DNA of 64,000 bases from Ypsolopha sequella (taxonomy: Eukaryota > Arthropoda > Insecta > Lepidoptera > Ypsolophidae). The translations under genes were made by a program, and so were the position numbers. Location: positions 14,461,280 to 14,525,279 of the forward strand of contig OW203998.1 in NCBI GenBank assembly GCA_934047225.1, in the 5' to 3' direction. The notes under the pieces are model-generated. The model was not told the DNA's origin. It ran no database searches and was given only the letters and a program-made list of their open reading frames with translations. Shown here in pieces: positions 55,651-64,000 of the stretch (position 1 is the stretch's first letter; every line of letters starts with the position of its first letter).

Positions 55651-55888
55651 CCACTTTTCTGATCATACTGTACAATTTTCTCAAACAAAAATGCCGCGCA
55701 AAAGAAAATGAAATTGAATTTGCCTATACAAAATTTACACTAGGTTAGGTTCCTAAACTTAACACTAATGGAGAGGAGAATTTGAGTTTATATTTTTGCG
55801 TTTTTGTTTCTTTGGGTAAGTTATTCCGTACGAGTATATGGTTTAATTTAGAGATAGCAATATATTCACACCACGTATACTTAGTACG
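55651..55888. other. No recognised feature
   Basis: AT-rich flank of the palindrome. Confidence 0.5.
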
Positions 55889-56244
55889 AAAATAAACTTT
55901 TAACAAAAAAATAGCAACCGACTTCAATAGTAACAGCAGTCATTCACTAAAAAGTTAATAATAATTCTATAAAGACCGATGGTACCGAAGCAACACTTTT
56001 GCCGACTTCTTTCTTCCTGAAACGTTATGTTATCTAGAAGTCGGCGTTTTTATATTGGTTTCTATGTTGCTATATCGTAGGAAATACGCCGACTTCTAGA
56101 TAACATAATGTTTCAGGAAGAAAGAAGTCGGCAAAAGTGTTGCTTCGGTACCATCGGTCTTTATAGAATTATTATTAACTTTTTAGTGAATGACTGCTGT
56201 TACTATTGAAGTCGGTTGCTATTTTTTTGTTAAAAGTTTATTTT
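55889..56244. repeat. Near-perfect 158-bp inverted repeat (foldback)
   Basis: Arms 55,889-56,046 and 56,087-56,244 are complementary at 157 of 158 positions (the one mismatch is in GAAAC(G/A)TTATG). The spacer is 40 bp. Each arm contains AACCGACTTCAATAGTAACA and GCCGACTTCTTTCTTCCTG. It is by far the least decayed repeat in the window. Its outer part carries the AACCGACTTC word also found, inverted, at the end of the block at ~57,032-57,046, so the palindrome seems to be a duplicated end of one larger element. Confidence 0.93.
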
Positions 56245-57051
56245 ATTTCACATTTTTTAGTGTTGCTGGGTTAAATTGTGAGGTATAGGTAGTTCTTGCA
56301 AACGTGGTGTTAATATGAAACGAAGTTCAAGTGAGTATAAGTAGCCATGTTTGAGTAGCTTCCTGCTATCAGCAGCCTAACACAACATGATTACCGCAAT
56401 CTCGAGTTATGTGCTGTCATCCGTTGAAGAGTTCTACGGTGATGAAGCCAAGATCGAAATTCAGGTGGGTACACTGGCAATTTTCAGCAATGCCCTGCAA
56501 TGAGCACCCAAACACAAACTAGTTGCCGCAATCTAAAGTTATGTGCTGTCATCCGTTGAGGAGTTCTATGGTGATGAAGCCAGGATCGAAGGTCAGGTGG
56601 GAATTCTGATGATCTCCAAGTAATACCCTTGAATCAGCACCCTAACGCAGTGATTGCCGCAATCTCGAGTTATGTGCTCTGATCCGTTGAAGAGTTCTAT
56701 GGTGAATATGTTGATGAAGCCAGGATCGAAGGTCAGGTGGAATAATGTCGATTTTCAAGTAATACCTTGTAATCAGCACCCAAGTACATAGCGATTGCCT
56801 CAATTTCGAGAGATATGCTGTCATTTTCTGAGGAGTTCCACTGCCTATCTCTGAAGACCTTCATCAGATCATGACCAAACCCAAAATGGGACCTACCTGG
56901 AAGTATATTCTTTCAAACAAAAAAAGAATTGTTCAAATCGGGTGGGAAATGACGGAGTTATGGAGTAACAACGCCAAAAAAAAAAAAAAAAAAAAAAAAA
57001 ACATACAGTCGAATTGAGAACCGCCTCCTTTTTGAAGTCGGTTAAAAATAC
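56245..57051 (+). mobile_element. Element body with ~125-bp minisatellite and poly(A) stretch
   Basis: About four units (starting near 56,385, 56,520, 56,650 and 56,785) share CCGCAATCTCGAGTTATGTG, GAGTTCTA(C/T)GGTGATGAAG and GATCGAAGGTCAGGTGG, with increasing divergence. The first two units could be read as short peptides with SSVEEFYGDEA, but they contain stops between units. Then follow a 27-A run (56,977-57,001) and CCGCCTCCTTTTTGAAGTCG before GGTTAAAAA. I recognise the last part as a frequent lepidopteran repeat end, but cannot give the class. Confidence 0.7.
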
Positions 57052-57589
57052 AGCCGTTGGATTATATTATTAATTATTATACTTCAATGGGCCCATTAAA
57101 AACAGGGCAAAATTCTCAATCTTTATAAGGACACTGTAAAAGGACAACCGAATTGTCCGAAAAATCGCGCGAGTTCAGACCAGAGCTCGAAAACTAGCTC
57201 CCTATAGTATTATATTATCTCTGCTATAATTAAAGTTCCAGAACGGGGTAACTTTACAAGTTTTTGGCCCGAGTCCTAGTAGTCCTACAGAACAGGTTAT
57301 TCGACCGCGTCGACCGCAGTCCGCCGCCTCGCCCAGCTAACACATAAAAAAAAACAAACGCGCTTGCATGCACTCGAAATTATTGCCAAGATAACAATAC
57401 CTAGTGAATTTACACGAACAAAATAATGGTAATTTTCGAGATAATAATGGTGTTCAACTAATGTGGCGATATGTAGTTCAGGCTTAATATAAATTGGCTG
57501 GAGACCATTGGCTCCATTGGTCATAAACCAAGATGGAGAAAATCGTGAGATGAAAGAAAAGACGTAACCGACATTATTTTCTTTAAAAT
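57052..57589. other. No recognised feature
   Basis: Mixed composition; the 75-codon minus frame at 57,297-57,524 lacks a domain. Confidence 0.45.
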
Positions 57590-57690
57590 ATATGAAGAAA
57601 AGAAAGAGAGGAAGGACTAGGAGAATATTTATGGATCAGGTGAAAGACAAATTAATAAATTAAATTGAGAGGACTCCACCAACAAGGGGG
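57590..57690 (+). pseudogene. RTE-like LINE tail fragment
   Basis: KRKRGRTRRIFMDQVKDK followed by a deletion and RGLHQQG matches the 16,608-16,965 fragment and the usual RTE end. ~100 bp, directly followed by a group B MITE. Confidence 0.65.
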
Positions 57691-58105
57691 ATAACGTCAA
57701 TATCGACAGTTTTTGAAGTTATTTATCTGCTTTTCAGATTGTAGTCCCAAGTAAAATAAATTAGTATTACAATTTTGGGACCTTTTTCTAGATTTTGGTC
57801 TATCAGAAACGCGATTGGAGGAATTTCACTCGATAGAAATAATTATTGAAATGAGGTCTAAATTTACACTTTTTTTGATATTCTGAAATTGGGGTAGTAT
57901 ACACACTTCAAAAATATTTATTGAGATGGGTTTTAACAATACCTAAATTATTGGAAATGGAAATTTTCATAGCTATTTTAGTTGATTTTTTATTAATTTA
58001 AAACCGATATTTTGTCAATTTTCCCCGATTCCATCCCTCTCGCACTGCGGATCTTTCCGCCTGGAGTAACGGGGACCTTTGCACGGACGATATATTGGAA
58101 TAAGT
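57691..58105. mobile_element. TTAA-type MITE, group B, copy 6 (diverged subfamily)
   Basis: AATATCGACAGTTTTTGAAG at the left and CGGACGATATATTGG at the right. TTGAAATGAGGTCTAAATTT, GATGGGTTTTAACAATACC and the core CCATCCCTCTCGCACTGCGG (58,031-58,050) are present. A sister copy is at 60,549-60,964. Flanking TTAA is not preserved. Confidence 0.75.
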
Positions 58106-58335
58106 AGTAGAGTAAAGGATAGTTTAGTTATTCAACTTATACGGATATATATAAGTAATGCGTTCTTATAAAAAAAACTGCTTCATAATGTTCTAAAAAG
58201 AAGATTTTGTATACTGCTTTACGTAACGAGTGCAAAAACACGACCGGGGGGACAACAACAGGACCTAACATAACAGCTGGTAGAAAAAAACGATTTGAAT
58301 ATTTGTGCAATAAACAATTATATTATTATTACTAT
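58106..58335. other. No recognised feature
   Basis: AT-rich. Confidence 0.4.
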
Positions 58336-58512
58336 CTTTGCCCGCGGCCTCGCTAGAGCTGATTTCGTTTGTATTTTCCCGGGATAAAAGTAGTCAAAGT
58401 CACTCTCCGACCAAAAACTATTTTTAAAAAAATCACGTGGATCCGTTGCTCCCAACAAAGAGACAAACCAACAACCAACAAACACACTTTCGTTCTTATA
58501 ATAGGGGTACGG
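58336..58512 (+). repeat. Widespread arthropod repeat (CCCGCGGCCTCGC...CTTATAATAG)
   Basis: TTGCCCGCGGCCTCGCTAG, TTTTCCCGGGATAAAAGTAG, AACAAACACACTTTCGTTCT and TATAATAGGGG follow the order of a very common arthropod interspersed repeat that I know by sequence but cannot classify safely. Single degraded copy. Confidence 0.55.
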
Positions 58513-58650
58513 AAGTATGGGTTATAACATTATGGGTGATGATTTTATGAAGGTACTTGTTTTCACTTTTTTATTCTACTTCATATATAAGAAATAAAAT
58601 ATTGATATTAAGAAAATCGTTGTGAAATCTACTCGCCCAGAATTATTACC

Positions 58651-59241
58651 TTAGGAGGCTAATTAAAATAGGGCTGCTTTTTTCTATCTATTTCATGAAA
58701 TACACAAAAGTATACATCTTGTATAGATATTCATATTGACTATATAATCTAGGGTTTTGATTTTGGCAAACATGTTTGGATTACTTTTCCTCGACAGACA
58801 TAGACATAATTATTGAAATGAGATTAACGAACAGCGAACCTATTATGTATCTTTAGTTGCAAACTGGACTGGGTGCATATCATCAAAAAGTTATATATAT
58901 ACTATCGAATTCAGATTGTCTAACTAAGGATATGTTCGCGCTTGGAGTGACGACACAGTTCGTAAATAGTTCAATACCCACTAAAGGCAATTTTGAAAGT
59001 TCAGTTTTTATCTATGTTTTTGATGATAGGCACCTAGTCCAGTTGCCAACCAGAGATACAGAATAGGGGGGCAGGAATCATGAACAGAACTCAAACTATA
59101 AAATGGATTTTAACAATATTAAGTTTAGTTATTTTATTTATCATTGATTGGTTTAAAAAAAAATACATTACTTTTTCTCTTCCGCCTTGAATCCGCCCCT
59201 CTCGCACTGCGCGTATTTTTGCTTAGAGTGACAAAACTCTC
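58651..59241. mobile_element. Group B TTAA-type MITE, copy 7, with internal insertion
   Basis: Starts TTAGGAGGCTAATTAAAATA, passes TTTCATGAAATACACAAAAG and CTAGGGTTTTGATTTTGG, is interrupted from ~58,830 to ~59,075, resumes at GAACAGAACTCAAACTATAA and carries the core CCGCCCCTCTCGCACTGCG at 59,191-59,212. The right end reaches TTAA at 59,242-59,245, which is also the left TTAA of the next element. Confidence 0.7.
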
Positions 59242-59245
59242 TTAA

Positions 59246-59737
59246 GAGCCCCCCATTTTGAAGTTCGGAAAAAAAGGTGGTAGAGCTAGAGCTTTTATAA
59301 ACAGACAAGTAGACGACACCACACGCTCTGCTAATACGAGTAAATGCTTGTTACGAGAAAAATCAAATCCATTAACTTCACGCTTGACACTAATGTGAAA
59401 GGTTACCTATATTACGTATGTACCTCAAAATTACGGAACCAGTTGGACCGGAATCCGAACAAAACCGAAGATAGAAGGCACGGAAATATTCTCGTCTGAA
59501 GATCGTCAATAATTCATATTTATTGGATGGGAAAAACGCAAAAAAAAAAATGAAAATTCTAAAAACGAAATTTTTTGATGAAATCCAAAATACCGCATAT
59601 ACATATTTTATTACTCGTTAATTTCCCATTTTTCTTAAAGTGAACAGCTAAAAATGTTTTCCTGAAAAGTTTATTCCGGTTAAAAGCATATATCTATCAA
59701 GTTTGGTACGAAAAGTAAAATTCACTCAAGAGCCCTC
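59246..59737. mobile_element. TTAA-flanked MITE, group C-like
   Basis: TTAA at 59,242-59,245 and 59,738-59,741. Left GAGCCCCCCATTTTGAAG; the complement of the right end reads GAGGGCTCTTGAGTG. 492 bp. It abuts the preceding group B element through a shared TTAA. Confidence 0.7.
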
Positions 59738-59929
59738 TTAATAGGTTGGTATCGTTGAGCTTGCAAGTTGCATGCGCATGAGTCGCTCACAGAACCGGTA
59801 TCGACAAAGAAGGTGCGATCCTTTTTAGGGTTCCACTGGATGATCAAAACCTTTATCAATAGTAATGTCGACCTAGACGTAACAAAAAATTTGCGAAAGC
59901 CGGCTGAATTTTAGAAACTAATTGTGAGT

Positions 59930-60057
59930 GGTTATGCGAAAAGGGATCTGAATGACCTGAAAGTACTTGGCAATTTAGAGCTTTCAGGAATAAGTTTTAA
60001 AGTTCGTTTTTCTCTGGATAATTGTATTCCTTCAGGTCCCTTTTCCCACTCACATTT
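59930..60057. mobile_element. Small foldback MITE, ~128 bp
   Basis: TGTGAGTGG...GAAAAGGGATCTGAATGA at the left pairs with TCCTTCAGGTCCCTTTTCCC and ACTCACA at the right; GAGCTTTCAGG also pairs inside. Single copy here. Confidence 0.55.
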
Positions 60058-60544
60058 ATACAGAAACGAATTAAATAAAAATATTTTGCCCTGATTTATA
60101 TTGTGTTTTACATGGGAGTTTTACTTAGTAGAAATATTATCACACAGCCTCAGACAAAATACAAATGAATCAATTAATTAATCAATCTATCAATTAATCA
60201 ATTTTTATTAGATCTGAGCCATGGTTTTATCACACCATTTATAACGCGATTAACAAAGTCGTATTAAAAATAAAGAGTGAGAAAAATTTTGCGAGAATAG
60301 CTACTCAGTGCATACGTCCCATAGATATCCATAGAAAAACCGATTTTAAAATTACTCAAAAACTGCCTTCGCAATTTTATCGCATCTGCCAGAGAAGCCG
60401 TACTAAAATAGCTGGTCGTTCAGTTTTTATTGCAAGTCTATCGTCTTTTCGAGTGTCTAGTGTTAAAGTTTAGGCTGCAATTAAAGTTTTCGATTTTATG
60501 TAGCATTCCTATTACAAAATATTATAATAAATGTCTCTGTAGCC
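60058..60544. other. No recognised feature
   Basis: AT-rich with ATCAATTAAT repeats at ~60,170-60,205. Confidence 0.45.
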
Positions 60545-60548
60545 TGAA

Positions 60549-60964
60549 AAGGGTATATCGTTAAAATCGTAATTTTTTCAAGCTATTTATTTGCTGTTCA
60601 AAAGAATTCCCAAGTTAAATAAATCAGTATAACAATTTTGGGACCTTTTTCTAGTTTTTGGACTATCAGAACCGCAATTAAACGAATTTTACTCGAGTGA
60701 AACAATAATTGAAATGAAGTCTAAATTTATAGTTTTTTTGATATTCTGACAAATTGGGATAGCATACAGACCTCAAAAATATTTATTTAGATGGGTTTTA
60801 ACCAAACCTAAATTACTGGTTATTGAAATTTTCATGGCTATTTGAGGTAAATTTGTATTAATTTACAACCGAATTTTTGTCAATTTTCCCCGATTCCGTC
60901 CCTCTCGCACTGCGGGTCTTTCCGCCTGGAGTAACGGGAACCTTTGCACGGACGATATATTACC
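60549..60964. mobile_element. TTAA-type MITE, group B, copy 8
   Basis: Left GGGTATATCGTTAAAATCG after TGAA (a decayed TTAA); right GACGATATATTACC then TTAA at 60,965-60,968. TTTGGGACCTTTTTCTAG and the core CCGTCCCTCTCGCACTGCGG (60,896-60,915) match 57,691-58,105. The 88-codon frame at 60,877-61,143 starts inside it and is not a gene. Confidence 0.78.
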
Positions 60965-60968
60965 TTAA

Positions 60969-61869
60969 GAGGATGGCATACTCTAACAATTTTTTTTATT
61001 ACCCGTCCAGCGCAATAAGTCTAATGGCAAAGACCTTATTTGCTTTTCATAGAGGCGATTACATGTTGGCTCTTTGGTCTCTTGTTTTTGCACGCATAAT
61101 ACTAGTGATCACTCAGCGAAACAACAAATTGGTGTGTTTTTAGCTAATACTGAAATATTTCGTAGGGAAAAAAATATTGGATTTAGGTAACATCCCTTCA
61201 TATTTATATTGCCTATTTTATAAAAAAAAAACAAGTTGATCTCTTAACCGCGTCTTTGAAACGAACGTTTGAAAACAAAAAAAAAGAGGGTGGAAAACAT
61301 ATTTTTTTTTGACAAAAGTATAAATCTTAATACATTGTTTATTGGTGAAATCCCTAGATAAAAGATCGATAAATCAAATATATTTTCTTCAATATGAGGA
61401 GAGACCTATAGTCTCTTCCAATGAACCCTTGAAAACCCTTATTGACGTTCTAGCGTCAGGATAAAGAACAACTCGAGCGTTTTGCCTAATCTTTTAACTA
61501 ATTAACGCGCGTTGATGTCTTTTGTTAGCGACGTTTACGCAAAGATTTTGTTTGAGGGATTTTGTTTACTTTAGTGTTTTCATTTATTATTACACTGGCT
61601 GTATCAGATTTGTGATGTGCTTTGAAACTTTGACCATATGTTCTAATGATGTTACCGATCAATTATTGTTTTATGGCTTTTGAAATAAGTAATACAATCC
61701 CCATAAAAAATCTAATCAATGCTCTCAAATATGTTATTAAAACTCGCAAGAGCTGACATACTAAATTATTATTACATGCGGCGTTACCACACATATTTAC
61801 CAACAATCACACGTGAGTGTTAAAGCCTAAAAAATTTAGTACTAGCAAAAGTTATTCTTTCTTAATTAT
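60969..61869. other. No recognised feature
   Basis: AT-rich with A and T runs. Confidence 0.45.
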
Positions 61870-61990
61870 TTATTGTAGACAGAAATTAATTTATTAATAA
61901 AACATTATATATATAATTATAAGACATGTACACAGGTGAGCTTATCTCTACAAAGATATTTCTTCCAGAAAACCTTAGCGGGAAAGAGAT
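61870..61990 (-). repeat. LINE 3' tail, minus strand (CTGGAAGAAAT type)
   Basis: The complement reads GGTTTTCTGGAAGAAATATC, GAGATAAGCTCACCTGTGTAC and then AT-rich sequence, the same layout as 29,601-29,765 and 50,265-50,375. Confidence 0.62.
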
Positions 61991-62872
61991 ATTGTATTAA
62001 AATAAATAATCATACATACCTACGTTATTATACAAATCAAATAGTAAATTCAATAAATTAAAGTACCTATAATATCCTATCATATACCAACAAAATATAT
62101 ATACCTACTTAAATTATACCAGACATATAAATAATTGATGTTTGTGTCATGGTCCCACACATTCTGTCCCACCGTACTCGCTTACCTACAAACTTTTCTT
62201 ACGAGTATACGGAACCATCCATGATCAGTTTCAACTCATACTTGACGGCTTATTTTTTATAAATTGTGTCTTCACATCCTCTGCCTTATTAGGCGTCAAT
62301 GCTGTCTGATATTTTTTCCTCGATATTGATTTAGTGGCCAGTAGCTTTTTATTAGTGTAGCAGTCGCCATTATGCGCTAAATGTTGTTTATGTATTTGAA
62401 AATATCTAGAGTCTGACGTAAGGTCGTTTTATGGCTGAAGCCAAAGTTCGGCTTTTAGTGTTTGGCCGAAGCCGAAGGCTTGAAGATACATGTTCAATTT
62501 CTATAAGAGTATTGAGCAGATTTTTCGTCTTTGAATTTAGAATGCATTGAGATTTTGTTTCAAATAAGATACAAACCTTTTGCTCGTGCCAAACCTACGA
62601 AAGGAAAAACTGCGTTTGCTCCATTTTATCCCACTTGTTGCACAAAAATATTCACTCCCAAGCTCCTATTTGATACAACTTAATATTAAGGCCCATGTTT
62701 TGCAAAACCGTTATAAATTCTTGAAAATTAGTTAGTTATTCATAAAAAAAACTTAATGACACACATTGTTTAGTAATGGTTATAAATATCGAAAAGTGAA
62801 ATAGTTTCATAGGAAAGGGTCACGTTTTATTCTAGACTAAATGGAGCACCTCATTTTGCATCAATCAGAACT
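61991..62872. other. Unassigned; left half of a possible inverted pair
   Basis: GGCTGAAGCCAAAGTTCGGC...CCGAAGCCGAAGG at 62,433-62,482 is an imperfect inverted match to 63,696-63,754, ~1.2 kb away. Otherwise nothing recognised. Confidence 0.4.
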
Positions 62873-63016
62873 GGGGCTCTACCACGTAATTCTCATTTGT
62901 ATCAACTTCAAGCAAATGCATGCGAAATTCAACTTGTTAGGCGGGTGTCGTCGCACGTACGTCAAATTTCAATCTCAAGTTGATGTTGATGAAAATGAGA
63001 ATTACGCGGTAGACCC
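62873..63016. mobile_element. Palindromic MITE, GGGTCTACCGCGTAATTC family, copy 4
   Basis: GGGCTCTACCACGTAATTCT at the left, GAATTACGCGGTAGACCC at the right. 144 bp, lacking ~17 bp of the loop (the CGATGCAAAAGAGATGGCAT part) found in other copies. Confidence 0.87.
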
Positions 63017-63844
63017 ATGAACTCTACAAATCGACCGACGCAACGTTTCCTTTTAGTTTAAAATAGCGCGCTCTCAGCCGTGGCTGTTACGACCACCAAG
63101 AAACAAGCGCTGATGAAAAACCGAGTTTTTATTTACTAACTCGGCTTCAAGATGAAATTATTAAAATATTCTTAAAAGTTTAGACGGGGTTATTAGACAC
63201 TTATTTTTAATACAAAGTTCAAGGCTGTATAATTTAAGAAAGGCCCTTTACTCTTAATATACTTAAGCGAATCAAAAAGTTCGAATCAAAATCTGTCAAG
63301 TTGTTTTTGAGTTGCGAACAGAGTGAATTCCGTCAAAAAACTATCAAAAGTTCACTGCTCAGCCCCTATTTTATACGGCGCAATAATATATCGCTTCCGT
63401 GTTTCTCAAATTATAAAAGCGAAAAATGTCTTTTTATTCCACGCTGTATAATTAAAAATATTAACTAAAAAATTCCACATATATGTATTAAATGTAGTCA
63501 TATATGTATAAAATGTAGACATGAGATGGCGGGAAGAGGTATTAAAACTCTTGTGAAGGCTACTTAATGACAAAATATTGCACTGCAAGAACTAAAAAGC
63601 AACTATTTTTATCACATATATGCTCTAAAATTTCTCTTTTACTAGGTAAGTAGACGGAATTTGGATTCAGAAACTAACATTACCTTCATTTGCTCTCTTT
63701 CGGCTTCGGCCCCATGTTTGACCGAAAAAAGGCAAAGCCAAACTTCAGTTGGACACTAGATATATCACACTGAGCAGCTGACGCGATATCATGCAATCGT
63801 CAGGTCATCTGTGTCTTACTTAGCAACATTGTAACAAAGGTAGG
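63017..63844. other. Unassigned; motif block and right half of an inverted pair
   Basis: TAGCGCGCTCTCAGCCGTGG and GGCTGTTACGACC at 63,065-63,092 is the inverted form of the motif in 20,426-20,871. CGGCTTCGGCCCC...CCAAACTTCAG at 63,699-63,748 pairs with 62,433-62,482. The 60-codon minus frame at 63,406 has no domain. Confidence 0.4.
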
Positions 63845-64000
63845 CTCATTCGGTTAGATGCTGGACTCACTACCGGTCGAGCATCCACCAAAGAGCTTTT
63901 CGGAATTTATGAGTATTTGTATTTTTGTATACTTTACCACTTGCTGACGGTAGGGGAAAACACTTTGCTCCACGCAACCTACAACTATGCAGAATCACCT
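63845..64000 (+). repeat. tRNA-derived SINE, cut by the window end
   Basis: TCATTCGGTTAGATGCTGGA and CCGGTCGAGCATCC are a degraded A/B-box head. CTTTTCGGAATTTATGAGT and TTTACCACTTGCTGACGGT follow the body of the 53,336 SINE. It continues past base 64,000. Confidence 0.7.

Noticed and set aside
56387..56503. Small peptide MITAISSYVLSSVEEFYGDE... as a coding repeat
   Set aside because: The reading frame is closed within each tandem unit and not kept across the array; the repetition is at DNA level.
62433..63754. Single 1.3-kb transposon bounded by GAAGCCGAAG inverted repeats
   Set aside because: The match is imperfect and partly low-complexity (repeated GCCGAAG words), with no target duplication found; left as an observation only.

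Overview
This window looks like repeat-dense, non-genic DNA (intergenic, or deep intron) from a lepidopteran (moth or butterfly) genome. The evidence is the AT-rich base composition, the absence of any long open frame, and several repeats I recognise as lepidopteran: the GGGTTCCGTA...CTTGGCCGG element, the SINE whose body carries ACATCGTGAGGAAACCTGCA, and RTE-type LINE tails ending in YVQQWT or RDRxxW. I found no convincing host exon, rRNA, intact tRNA, CRISPR array or bacterial-type gene. The short ATG-to-stop frames are accidental, except where they fall inside decayed transposon genes described below.

Almost everything that can be explained is transposon-derived. (1) Non-autonomous DNA elements flanked by TTAA (the piggyBac-type target) are the dominant class. 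Twelve have TTAA on both sides and about five more are degraded. They fall into at least five sequence groups, and one group of nine copies shares an oddly conserved 19-20 bp GC-rich core. (2) hAT-type elements with 8-bp target duplications lie at 26.1, 34.1, 34.7, 39.9, 42.4 and 45.1 kb. Two of them (26.4 and 42.7 kb) still encode the C-terminal dimerisation region of two different hAT transposases. (3) Tc1/mariner-type elements flanked by TA include one at 50.5 kb that keeps the last 23 codons of a Tc1-like transposase. (4) One PIF/Harbinger-like element has TTA duplications. (5) Several foldback families remain unclassified. (6) LINE remains, all 5'-truncated and frameshifted, lie at 7.7, 16.6, 31.5, 49.8, 51.5, 52.4, 55.3 and 57.6 kb, with separate 3' tails elsewhere. 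(7) There are tRNA-derived SINE pieces at 1.4, 16.7, 18.1, 28.1, 33.8, 53.3 and 63.8 kb.

Nesting is common and can often be resolved to the base. A TTAA element sits in one arm of a hairpin MITE (8.8-9.5 kb). A TTAA element sits in a GTCAAAAC-type MITE (37.1-38.0 kb). A TA-flanked MITE sits in a GGGTTCCGTA element that is itself inside a foldback repeat (2.96-3.8 kb). A palindromic MITE sits in a hAT element (26.7 kb). A SINE sits in an RTE fragment (16.7 kb). These give a relative order of insertion.

The most unusual structure is an inverted repeat at 55,889-56,244: two 158-bp arms differing at one base and separated by 40 bp. Beside it lies a tandem array of ~125-bp units. Because the neighbouring repeats are decayed, this near-perfect palindrome is probably very recent or maintained by conversion. 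Nothing here indicates a working gene system. The value lies in the dense, datable record of small transposons and in a few captured transposase domains.
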